A stretch of 5,978 nt of DNA, from contig JAHEYX010000204.1 of NCBI GenBank assembly GCA_023251415.1, positions 1 through 5,978 of the forward strand. The letters run 5' to 3'. Every line of letters begins with the position of its first letter. The first letter of the stretch is position 1. Positions 1-5,978 of this stretch are shown one piece after another. Origin of the DNA: Chitinophagales bacterium. Lineage in GTDB: Bacteria; Bacteroidota; Bacteroidia; Chitinophagales; CAIODY01. The notes below the pieces were generated by a model. The model worked only from the letters and a program-made list of their open reading frames with translations, ran no database searches and was not told where the DNA came from. A program made the translations under genes and the position numbers.

Positions 1-437
1 CGAATATTACGAATGTTTTTTAGTTCATTAACTGCCTTTTGCAATTCTTGCGTACTCAAAAGGATCAACTCAGTTAATTTGATGATAGCCGGAGAAAAGT
101 CCGTAACATTATATAAAGCGATACGTTTGCTCGCTCCATGAATATAATCGGCAATTTCATCAATGGATGAAGTTAAACGGTGAATATCTTCACGATCGAA
201 TGGGGTGATAAAGCTTTTGCTAAGTTCTAAATAAATGCGATGTGCACATTGATCGCATACATGCTCCATGTTTTCGATTTCTTTTTCCAGTTCCTTACGT
301 TTGTCAGCATTGGCGGTATTAACCAAAGTGTTCATTACTTCGGCTATTTTCACCAAATTGGCAGCTTGATCATCAAATAATGGAAAAAAACGACGGTCTT
401 TGGGTGCAAAGAATTGGAAAATTGAATCTAATGCCAT
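1..437 (-). CDS. DUF47/PhoU-like phosphate transport regulator, 5' part only
   Basis: The first 145 residues of a helical DUF47 (TIGR00153/PhoU-related) protein are visible; the family is usually about 210 residues, so roughly the C-terminal third lies beyond the left edge. Diagnostic stretches are FFPLFDDQAANL near residues 17-28, an acidic helix with IENMEHVCDQ near 54-63, and TPFDREDI followed by SIDEIADYI at 78-99. The Asp/Glu-rich helices are the PhoU-type metal-binding pattern. Family members are cytoplasmic and are commonly encoded beside a Pit-type low-affinity phosphate transporter, which would be expected just left of the window; its presence here is inference. The start is well fixed: an in-frame TAA lies six codons upstream (453-455) with no other start between. 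There is no Shine-Dalgarno sequence; the leader is A/T-rich, as is normal in Bacteroidota. The family is secure, but the exact role in phosphate uptake is not demonstrated for most members. Confidence 0.9.
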   Translation of the reverse strand, partial: MALDSIFQFFAPKDRRFFPLFDDQAANLVKIAEVMNTLVNTANADKRKELEKEIENMEHVCDQCAHRIYLELSKSFITPFDREDIHRLTSSIDEIADYIHGASKRIALYNVTDFSPAIIKLTELILLSTQELQKAVNELKNIRNI

Positions 438-458
438 GATTTTAAAGTTTTGTTAATG

Positions 459-466
459 CAAAAATA
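459..466 (-). promoter_or_regulatory. Putative Bacteroidota -7 element for the DUF47 gene
   Basis: The minus strand reads TATTTTTG, a full match to the Bacteroidota sigma-factor -7 consensus TAnnTTTG. It lies 21 bases upstream of the DUF47 ATG, which would give a leader of about 15 bases. The expected -33 TTTG is only approximated by CTTTCG at about 485-490, some 19 bases upstream. In an AT-rich intergenic region such a match can arise by chance, so this is a plausible but unproven promoter. Confidence 0.4.
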
Positions 467-583
467 ACATTGCGTTTCAAATAGCGAAAGATGAAACACA
501 GAATTAACATTAAGGTAATATTGAGGTTTGTTTTGAAGCACCCTATATAGCGCACTTTTCATTTTTTAGCCCCATTTTAATAA

Positions 584-591
584 TACTATTG
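584..591 (+). promoter_or_regulatory. Possible -7 element for the methyltransferase gene
   Basis: TACTATTG differs from the Bacteroidota TAnnTTTG consensus at one position and lies 31 bases before the ATG at 623. T-rich sequence (TTTTC, about 556-560) sits roughly where a -33 element would be, at slightly long spacing. The intergenic stretch 438-622 separates two divergent genes, so a rightward promoter must lie within it if the methyltransferase is transcribed alone. This is the best candidate seen, but it is weak. Confidence 0.22.
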
Positions 592-622
592 TATTTTCAC
601 GCCTCAAATTTCAGTTTAGCTC

Positions 623-1357
623 ATGCGATCATTCTTATATGCCACCAATGCATTTTTAAAAAGCTTTATTTTGGTGCTTCGTCCGGGACTGTTTCTTAAC
701 TTCTTGGCTAATCCTATGCTTTTTATAGCTCATACTATTCAATTGTCAAAATGGATCAGTACCAATAAAGTTAAAGGCTTAAACGATTTTTTTAGTGCTA
801 AACGCGATTTGAATGCGCGTTATTCGTTATATGCCAATGTTATTGAACAAGAGCAACTGACACATACTTCAATTGATTATTTAGAATTTGGGGTATATAA
901 AGGAGCTTCATTTAAATATTGGGTTCAAAACAACCATCATCCCGATTCGCGATTCTTTGGCTTCGATACTTTTGAAGGTTTACCGGAAAATTGGGGTGGT
1001 TATGCCAAAGGAGCATTCGCAACACCCATTCCCGAGTTAAATGACAGTCGCCACTCGTTTGTTAAAGGCTTATTTCAACAAAGCTTATTGCCATTTATCG
1101 AATCCTACGGGTTAAAAAATGGTAAACGTAAAATTATTCATTTAGATGCCGATTTGTATAGCTCTACCTTGTATGTGCTAACAATATTAGCGCCTTACCT
1201 AAAAGCCGGCGATATCATTTTATTTGATGAATTTAATGTACCCAATCATGAATTTGCTGCTTTCCAACATTTTTGCAAAGCTTACTACTTAAAGTACGAA
1301 GTGTTAGCAGCTGTAAATAACTATTATCAAATTGGAGTTAAAATTACTGCATCATAA
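623..1357 (+). CDS. TylF-like class I SAM-dependent O-methyltransferase
   Basis: A 244-residue protein with a Rossmann-type SAM-binding fold. The glycine-rich motif I is YLEFGVYKGAS at 86-96. The next strand and loop is FGFDTFEGLPE at 112-122. The acidic HLDADLYSST motif is at 173-182 and LFDEFN at 200-205. The last two match the TylF/MycF macrocin O-methyltransferase family, where Asp in the LDxDLYxST block and an Asp-Asp pair bind a divalent metal; here the pair appears as D202-E203. The first 40 residues are hydrophobic or amphipathic (for example FLKSFILVLRPGLFLNFL), which may give membrane contact. The start is bounded by an in-frame TAG two codons upstream (617-619). Family members methylate hydroxyls of sugars or related acceptors; the substrate here is unknown. 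Glycan genes 2 kb away make a sugar acceptor reasonable, but this is inference. The gene appears to be transcribed alone and converges with the remnant at 1362-1544. Confidence 0.8.
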   Translation: MRSFLYATNAFLKSFILVLRPGLFLNFLANPMLFIAHTIQLSKWISTNKVKGLNDFFSAKRDLNARYSLYANVIEQEQLTHTSIDYLEFGVYKGASFKYWVQNNHHPDSRFFGFDTFEGLPENWGGYAKGAFATPIPELNDSRHSFVKGLFQQSLLPFIESYGLKNGKRKIIHLDADLYSSTLYVLTILAPYLKAGDIILFDEFNVPNHEFAAFQHFCKAYYLKYEVLAAVNNYYQIGVKITAS

Positions 1358-1361
1358 GCTG

Positions 1362-1544
1362 TTATGGTTTAACAAGGGCAATGGTTTGCTGAAAGCTATA
1401 ACCTGAATCGGGTAAAACCAAGTTTAAAAAGTAGGTCCCCGCGCTTAATGTAGCGGTATTCAAGGGAATGAAATTTTCCCCGATGCTAAGTTCAAACTGC
1501 TGTTCCAATACTTTTCTAGCTGTTGAATCGCGTGTCTGCTTAGT
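1362..1544 (-). pseudogene. Remnant of a T9SS cargo protein: C-terminal sorting-domain tail
   Basis: Read on the minus strand, the frame between an in-frame TGA (1545-1547) and the terminal TAA (1362-1364) encodes 60 residues with no ATG. From about residue 7 (DSTARKVLEQ) onward it reads like the second half of a type A Por-secretion C-terminal domain: a beta strand with VLEQQFEL, then GENFIPLNTATLSAGTYFLNL at about 22-42 (family pattern G-x-N-x-x-x-L..LsxGxYxLxl), and a final strand ending QQTIALVKP. Such domains direct outer-membrane export and surface anchoring through the type IX system and are about 70-80 residues long. The usual N-terminal YPNP block and the whole passenger protein are missing; upstream is only the terminus of the response-regulator gene. 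I read this as the decayed end of a deleted secreted-protein gene. The intact final strand and stop argue for recent loss. A frameshifted but expressed form is unlikely because no start exists. Confidence 0.75.
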
Positions 1545-1579
1545 TCACTTCTGCTAAGTAATGAAGTTTAAATGCACAT

Positions 1580-2275
1580 TTATTTCTTCATCCATGCTTG
1601 TATTTCATCAGCATAAGAGGCCCCGATTGGAATTTCGGTATTATCGCCTAACATGATTTTTTTATTACGAATGCTTCGAATGTTTTGCAACGGTACGATA
1701 AAGCTGCGATGCACACGTTTAAACTTGGTTTGCGGTAACTTTTCAATCAATGATTTTAAACTCATCAACGACAAAATGGGTTTGGAATGGTGTAAATGGA
1801 TTTTTACATAATCGTCTAAACCCTCTATAAATAAGACATCGCTGCAATTAATTTTAACTACTTGATACTCCGATTTTACGAAAAAGCATTCCGGATCAGC
1901 AACAGCGGGTTGTGTTTTGAAATTAAAGTACTCAATAGCACGTCCGACCGCCTTCTCGAATCGGTCAAAAGGATAGGGCTTCAGTAAATAATCGATGGCG
2001 TCTAATTCAAACCCTTCCACAGCATACTCACTATAAGCGGTCGTAAAAATAACCATCGGCTTCTCCTCTAACGAACGATACAATTGTATACCCGTAATAT
2101 CCGGCATTTGTATGTCGAGAAAAAGTAAATCCGGTTTGTATTTACGAATAAATTCGGAAGCTTCTATGGCATCGGTAAATGATCCTATTAATTGTAAATT
2201 CGGGATTTTAGCAATGTATTTTTTTAACAGTTCAAGCGCCAAAGGCTCATCTTCAATTGCTATACATTTAATCAT
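1580..2275 (-). CDS. LytTR-family response regulator
   Basis: A 231-residue two-domain transcription regulator. Residues 1-115 form a CheY-like receiver: acidic pocket E8-D9, phosphoacceptor D54 in LFLDIQMPD, switch threonines in FTTAYSEYAVEGF (77-89) and conserved K99 in DYLLKPY. Residues about 130-231 form a LytTR DNA-binding domain, with the typical IEGLDDYVKIH block (150-160) and the basic RVHRSFIVPLQNI block (187-199). This is the LytT/AlgR class, which usually binds paired 9-bp direct repeats and activates a nearby target. It is the second gene of an operon: its ATG overlaps the kinase stop codon as ATGA (2272-2275), so the two are translationally coupled and surely partners. All catalytic residues are present and the length is normal. 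The regulated genes are not shown by the sequence; the divergent glycan genes are the nearest candidates. Confidence 0.95.
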   Translation of the reverse strand: MIKCIAIEDEPLALELLKKYIAKIPNLQLIGSFTDAIEASEFIRKYKPDLLFLDIQMPDITGIQLYRSLEEKPMVIFTTAYSEYAVEGFELDAIDYLLKPYPFDRFEKAVGRAIEYFNFKTQPAVADPECFFVKSEYQVVKINCSDVLFIEGLDDYVKIHLHHSKPILSLMSLKSLIEKLPQTKFKRVHRSFIVPLQNIRSIRNKKIMLGDNTEIPIGASYADEIQAWMKK

Positions 2276-3357
2276 CGTAGTTGTAAATTAAGGTGAACGA
2301 TATATAAATTATCTTGTTGAATGATATTCAAATGATGTTTGCCCGGATAAACCAAGTTTAAGCGGCGTTCGGTATTTTCTAATCCAATTCCGGTTTTAGC
2401 AACATCTTTTTTCTTCGGAAAAATAGGGTTAGAGATATGAAAATCCAATACGCCTTTATCAATTTTAATGGTAATTATGATGTTTGAGGTATCATGTGTG
2501 CTGGTACCATATTTAAAGGCATTCTCGATAAATGGCATTAAAATCAACGGAGCAATTAAGTACGAACGGCCATCTTCATCAACAGTATATTCAATGACTA
2601 CTTTGTTGCTCAAACGAATGCGCTGTAATTCGATATAATGCTCTATATACTTAATCTCTTTTTCCGCCGGCACCCATCCGGCACTGGCTTCATCGATTAC
2701 ATAACGCATTAACTGACTCAGTTTCATCACTGCTTCGGCAGTAATGTCACTTTTACTCAAAGCCAGCATGTAAATGGTGTTTAAGGTATTAAATAAGAAA
2801 TGTGGATTGATTTGCGTCTTTAGAAATGAAAGCTCGGTCGATAATTTTTCAGCTTCAATTTCTTTAGCACGCTTTTCCGACATGAGCCATTCCTCCGTGA
2901 TTTTTATGCCTGTACTGAGCAACCAAATAATTAAGAACACAAAAGCCGAAAATTCATAACGACTTTTATGTACAGCCGGAGTGCGGTGACTAAAATAATC
3001 GTTCATGTTTTCTAAATTCATTAAATGCGGTGGAGGAGGAGGTGGCGCATACGTTTCTGCCGATTGAAACAACGTTGGGATATAAATAAAAATGATTAGT
3101 AAACCCGAAATGAGCACAACGTATTCCCAAAATCGCTTTTTGAAGAACAATCGGGGCATTAAAACAAACGTATTGAGGTAGAATATGCCTACCAACAATA
3201 AATCAGTTACTAAAAAGTGTAAGGAGAAAAAGTACGAATCTACGTACGGCTTGTTTTCACCCGTTAAATCATATTGAGGCATAAAGATGGCGGGTAAACT
3301 AAAAAACAACATCCAAGCCGCCACATGCACTGAAATTCTTATCCATTTTGATTGCAT
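2272..3357 (-). CDS. LytS/YehU-type membrane sensor histidine kinase
   Basis: A 361-residue sensor kinase of the His_kinase (PF06580) class. About four hydrophobic segments are visible (roughly 10-28, 44-62, 75-95 and 135-152), followed by a short coiled linker with KRAKEIEAEKLSTELSFL (162-179). The phosphoacceptor box KTQINPHFLFN gives H186. The ATP-binding module has MPFIENAFKYG (N box, 274-284) and GIGLENTERRL (323-333). The N box ends FKYG where FKHG is most common; the Asn is intact. The predicted external loop at 96-134 contains six consecutive prolines (105-110), odd but still in frame. There is no recognisable periplasmic sensor domain, so the signal is probably membrane or envelope derived (inference). 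The start is bounded: TAG lies two codons upstream. This is the first gene of the operon with the LytTR regulator, overlapping it by 4 bases. Confidence 0.95.
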   Translation of the reverse strand: MQSKWIRISVHVAAWMLFFSLPAIFMPQYDLTGENKPYVDSYFFSLHFLVTDLLLVGIFYLNTFVLMPRLFFKKRFWEYVVLISGLLIIFIYIPTLFQSAETYAPPPPPPHLMNLENMNDYFSHRTPAVHKSRYEFSAFVFLIIWLLSTGIKITEEWLMSEKRAKEIEAEKLSTELSFLKTQINPHFLFNTLNTIYMLALSKSDITAEAVMKLSQLMRYVIDEASAGWVPAEKEIKYIEHYIELQRIRLSNKVVIEYTVDEDGRSYLIAPLILMPFIENAFKYGTSTHDTSNIIITIKIDKGVLDFHISNPIFPKKKDVAKTGIGLENTERRLNLVYPGKHHLNIIQQDNLYIVHLNLQLR

Positions 3358-3493
3358 GCACTAAAAGTATTGTATATGACGAAGCTAACTTATTTTTTTC
3401 GGAATACACTTTTTATTTGTCGGTTAATCGCTAATAAGACCGTATAAAACAGCGAAAAGCACCAAATTAAGTTAAAAATTACCCCCGAAAATG

Positions 3494-3501
3494 TACATTT
3501 G
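3494..3501 (+). promoter_or_regulatory. Putative -7 element for the glycan operon
   Basis: TACATTTG is an exact match to the Bacteroidota TAnnTTTG -7 consensus and lies 12 bases before the ATG of the phosphoglycosyl transferase. Transcription would begin within about 5-8 bases of the start codon, giving a very short leader. No clear -33 TTTG lies at 17-22 bases upstream (that stretch reads TTAAGTTAAAA), so the promoter may be weak, activator-dependent or a chance match. Confidence 0.45.
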
Positions 3502-3513
3502 TAACCCTTTTTT

Positions 3514-4104
3514 ATGCTTAAACGACTTTTCGATATTGTATTTGCGCTTCCGGGGGCTTTGCTGCTAAGCCCGCTGTTCCTAATCATCGCAATTTTAATA
3601 AAATTGGATTCTAAAGGAGCTGTTTTTTATATGCAAGAACGTATTGGTAAGAATTTTAAACCGTTTCGTTTGTTTAAATTCCGAACCATGGCTCCCGGCT
3701 CCGATAAAAAGGGCTTATTAACTGTTGGGATGCAAGACAATCGCATCACACGTGTAGGATATTACCTCCGAAAATACAAAATAGACGAGCTTCCGCAACT
3801 TTTTAATGTGTTATTGGGCGATATGAGTTTAGTTGGACCGCGCCCTGAAGTTAAAAAATACGTTGATTTGTACACCCCTGCTCAACAAGTTGTTTTAAAG
3901 GTTCGTCCCGGTATTACTGATTTGGCTTCCATTAAATACAGTAACGAGAACGAAATTTTAGCTAAATTTACAAATCCCGAACAAGCCTATTTAGAACAAG
4001 TAATGCCTGATAAATTGAAGTTAAACATCGAGTACATTCAACAGCAAAACTTGTTACTGGATTTTAAAATCATTTTAGCGACCGTATTTAAAATAGCCCT
4101 ATAA
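3514..4104 (+). CDS. Monotopic phosphoglycosyl transferase (initiating glycan sugar transferase)
   Basis: A 196-residue small bacterial sugar transferase (PF02397; PglC/WcaJ catalytic-domain class). Such enzymes move a sugar phosphate from a UDP-sugar to undecaprenyl phosphate at the inner membrane, the first committed step of capsule, O-antigen, exopolysaccharide or protein-glycan assembly. Residues 1-32 form the re-entrant membrane helix, with the helix-breaking Ser-Pro pair at S19-P20. FKFRTM is at 54-59; the catalytic Asp-Glu dyad is D91-E92 in KIDELPQLFNVLLGDMSLVGPRPE; RPGITDLASIKY is at 131-142. It lacks the extra N-terminal membrane and CoA-binding-like domains of long WcaJ/WbaP proteins, so it is the minimal PglC-like form. 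The start matches the family pattern (KRLFDIVF). The dehydratase begins 5 bases downstream, so they are co-transcribed. The sugar specificity is unknown; a bacillosamine-type or QuiNAc-type sugar is suggested by the neighbour. Confidence 0.95.
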   Translation: MLKRLFDIVFALPGALLLSPLFLIIAILIKLDSKGAVFYMQERIGKNFKPFRLFKFRTMAPGSDKKGLLTVGMQDNRITRVGYYLRKYKIDELPQLFNVLLGDMSLVGPRPEVKKYVDLYTPAQQVVLKVRPGITDLASIKYSNENEILAKFTNPEQAYLEQVMPDKLKLNIEYIQQQNLLLDFKIILATVFKIAL

Positions 4105-4109
4105 AGTGA

Positions 4110-5978
4110 ATGTTTAGAAAGTTACGTCATATTTCAAGAGGAATGATTCTAGTGATAGATCTCGTTTTTGTAGCGCTATCACTAGTATTAGCTTACTTAT
4201 TGCGATTTAATTTCAGTATACCTGCCTCAGAGCTGCACTTTTGGAATTATGTATGGCCTATGGTAATTGTAGTGCGTATTGCTTTTTCTTGGTATTTTAA
4301 AACCTATTCAGGAATTGTACTTTATACCAGCACTGAAGATGCGCAACGGATTTTCTTGTCTTCAGTTTTCGGCTCTTTTGCATTTTGCTTGATCAATTTC
4401 ATTACCCATCATTTTAAAGGTATTTACATTCTACCTTTTTCTATAATTATTATCGATGTAATTGTATTGATGTTTTTACAAACCGCTTTTCGTTTAGTAG
4501 TAAAAACCATTTACCTCGAATATACCAATGCTAAAAAACATAAACTAAAAGCCATCGTCTACGGCACTTCCGATTTAAGTGTCGTGATTAAAAACATGAT
4601 GGACAGTGATTCTACCCATAATTACGATATCTTGGCTTTTATCGATGATGACGCTTCAAAGAAAAACAGAAAATTAGAAGGTATTACGATTTACGAAGTT
4701 GATAAATTGGAAGAAATTTTAGGAACACAAAGTGTCGATCAGTTATTCATCGCGCATAATCCACCTATAGCCAACAAAAAGAAGGTTATTGAATGGTGTA
4801 TCAAGTATAATGTGCGTGTCTTGCACGTTCCACCTATGAATAAATGGATCAATGGCGAACTGTCCATTAATCAAATCAAAAACGTTAAGATTGAAGAACT
4901 GTTAGAACGTTTACCGATACAACTGGATATCGAAAAAATAAGCAATGAATTAAACGGTAAAAGAGTTTTGGTTACAGGAGCTGCGGGTTCTATCGGGTCT
5001 GAATTGGCTCGTCAAATCTTGCGATTTCATCCGGCAAAATTGTTTTTATTGGATCAGGCTGAAACCCCAATTTATGAATTGGAAAACGAATTAAAAGAAC
5101 TTAAAAATGTTTCACCGTTTGAAACTGTTTTAGCAGATGTACGCAACCTCGAACGCATGGATAAAGTTATGCGCGTGTTTCAACCGGATATAGTATTTCA
5201 CGCGGCTGCATATAAGCACGTTCCACTTATGGAGAACAATCCGTCGGAATCAATTCTGACTAACGTTTTGGGTTCAATGATTGTGGCCGATATGTGTATG
5301 AAATACAATGTGAAAAAGATGGTCATGGTAAGTACCGATAAAGCCGTAAACCCAACGGGCGTTATGGGAGCAAGCAAACGGATAGCTGAAATTTATGTGC
5401 AAGCCTTAGACAAAATAGCTGCTGCTCAAAATAAAACACGTTATATCACTACACGCTTTGGAAATGTATTAGGTAGCAATGGAAGTGTAATTCCGGTGTT
5501 CCGTAAACAAATTGAAGAGGGAGGCCCTGTAACCGTTACGCACCCTGAAATTACACGTTATTTTATGACTATTCCAGAAGCCTGTCAATTGGTGCTGGAA
5601 GCAGGAGCCTTAGGCAATGGCGGTGAAATTATGATTTTTGATATGGGCGAAAGTGTTAAAATTGTTGACCTGGCTAAGAAAATGATTCGATTAAGTGGTT
5701 TAGAATTGGGTAAAGATATTCAAATCGTTTTCAGTGGATTAAGACCCGGCGAGAAACTCTACGAAGAGCTATTGAATCAACACGAAAACACCATTCCAAC
5801 CCACCATGAAAAGATCATGATAGCCCGTGTTCGTTCCTATGAATTTGAAACGGTTAAGCAAAATATTTTCGAATTGATTTCTTTATTTGATTCTCAAAAC
5901 AATGAAGCGATTGTTAAAAAAATGAAAGAAATTGTACCGGAATTTACCAGCAACAATTCGGTATTTGAAAAGCTGGAT
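4110..5978 (+). CDS. Membrane-bound nucleotide-sugar 4,6-dehydratase, WbpM/PglF/CapD family (3' end missing)
   Basis: The first 623 residues of a large extended-SDR enzyme are visible and no stop is reached; family members are about 610-660 residues, so little is missing. Residues 12-135 hold about four membrane segments, starting with the typical IDLVFVALSLVLAYLLRFNF. A CoA-binding-like Rossmann domain follows (about 145-240, YGTSDLSVVI and AFIDDD), then the catalytic SDR domain from about 283. The cofactor loop is TGAAGSIGSE (289-298). The active site has STDKAVNPTGVMGASK (408-423): T409, D410, K411, M419 and K423, the same spacing as in PglF/WbpM, where Met replaces the usual SDR Tyr. TTRFGNVLGSNGSV (447-460) and SGLRPGEKLYEEL (542-554) are also diagnostic. 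The expected reaction is UDP-GlcNAc to UDP-4-keto-6-deoxy-GlcNAc, the entry to bacillosamine, QuiNAc or FucNAc sugars. ATG 4110 is chosen because the membrane segment starts in the usual place; ATG at codon 12 would clip it. Confidence 0.95.
   Translation, partial: MFRKLRHISRGMILVIDLVFVALSLVLAYLLRFNFSIPASELHFWNYVWPMVIVVRIAFSWYFKTYSGIVLYTSTEDAQRIFLSSVFGSFAFCLINFITHHFKGIYILPFSIIIIDVIVLMFLQTAFRLVVKTIYLEYTNAKKHKLKAIVYGTSDLSVVIKNMMDSDSTHNYDILAFIDDDASKKNRKLEGITIYEVDKLEEILGTQSVDQLFIAHNPPIANKKKVIEWCIKYNVRVLHVPPMNKWINGELSINQIKNVKIEELLERLPIQLDIEKISNELNGKRVLVTGAAGSIGSELARQILRFHPAKLFLLDQAETPIYELENELKELKNVSPFETVLADVRNLERMDKVMRVFQPDIVFHAAAYKHVPLMENNPSESILTNVLGSMIVADMCMKYNVKKMVMVSTDKAVNPTGVMGASKRIAEIYVQALDKIAAAQNKTRYITTRFGNVLGSNGSVIPVFRKQIEEGGPVTVTHPEITRYFMTIPEACQLVLEAGALGNGGEIMIFDMGESVKIVDLAKKMIRLSGLELGKDIQIVFSGLRPGEKLYEELLNQHENTIPTHHEKIMIARVRSYEFETVKQNIFELISLFDSQNNEAIVKKMKEIVPEFTSNNSVFEKLD

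Noticed and set aside
1361..1372. Small hairpin GTTA-TGGTT-TAAC between the convergent methyltransferase and remnant genes, considered as a terminator
   Set aside because: The stem is only 4 base pairs, AT-rich, and lacks a following T run; not a credible intrinsic terminator.
1365..1579. Insertion sequence or attachment site as the cause of the truncated cargo gene
   Set aside because: No transposase fragment, terminal inverted repeats or clear target duplication is visible in this interval.
2774..2959. 61-codon plus-strand open frame
   Set aside because: It lies wholly inside the histidine kinase gene on the opposite strand, over the conserved H box, and its translation has no recognisable features.
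3376..3447. 23-codon plus-strand open frame starting at ATG 3376 in the divergent intergenic region
   Set aside because: Very short, no ribosome-binding or promoter context, and no family-like pattern; expected by chance in AT-rich DNA.
3384..3476. Single near-matches to the LytTR 9-bp half-site (around 3384-3392 minus, 3420-3428 plus, 3468-3476 plus)
   Set aside because: Each misses one consensus position and none is paired with a second copy at the required roughly 21-22-base repeat distance, so no operator is called.
3390..3587. 65-codon minus-strand open frame
   Set aside because: It overlaps the start of the phosphoglycosyl transferase gene antisense and resembles no known family; it is a shadow frame.

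Overview
The window is AT-rich bacterial DNA that most likely comes from a member of the Bacteroidota (Flavobacteriales/Chitinophagales-like; the order cannot be settled from the sequence). Four things point there. One is a C-terminal fragment of a type IX secretion (T9SS) sorting domain, a system confined to that phylum. Another is promoter-like TAnnTTTG elements in place of TATAAT. Shine-Dalgarno sequences are also absent before the genes. Finally, there is a LytS/LytTR two-component pair of the kind common in the phylum.

Layout from left to right. (1) 1-437, minus: 5' part of a DUF47/PhoU-like gene that runs off the left edge. (2) 623-1357, plus: a TylF-like class I SAM-dependent O-methyltransferase. 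(3) 1362-1544, minus: a start-less 60-residue remnant of a T9SS C-terminal sorting domain, ending 4 bases from the methyltransferase stop. It appears to be the tail of a lost secreted-protein gene. (4) 3357-1580, minus: a histidine kinase and LytTR response regulator translationally coupled by an ATGA overlap. (5) 3514-5978, plus: a phosphoglycosyl transferase that starts glycan assembly on a lipid carrier, followed after 5 bases by a large membrane-bound WbpM/PglF/CapD-type nucleotide-sugar 4,6-dehydratase that runs off the right edge.

The two right-hand genes look like the start of a surface-polysaccharide or glycoprotein-glycan operon that continues beyond the window: the dehydratase would make a UDP-4-keto-6-deoxy sugar and the transferase would load the first sugar phosphate onto undecaprenyl phosphate. 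The two-component operon is transcribed divergently from it across 156 bases. Control of the glycan operon by this pair is possible, but no convincing operator was seen. The methyltransferase could decorate a glycan, but that rests only on family and location.

Most of the window is ordinary Bacteroidota gene content. No new multi-gene system is visible. The item most worth a second look is the decayed T9SS cargo tail, which ORF callers would miss.
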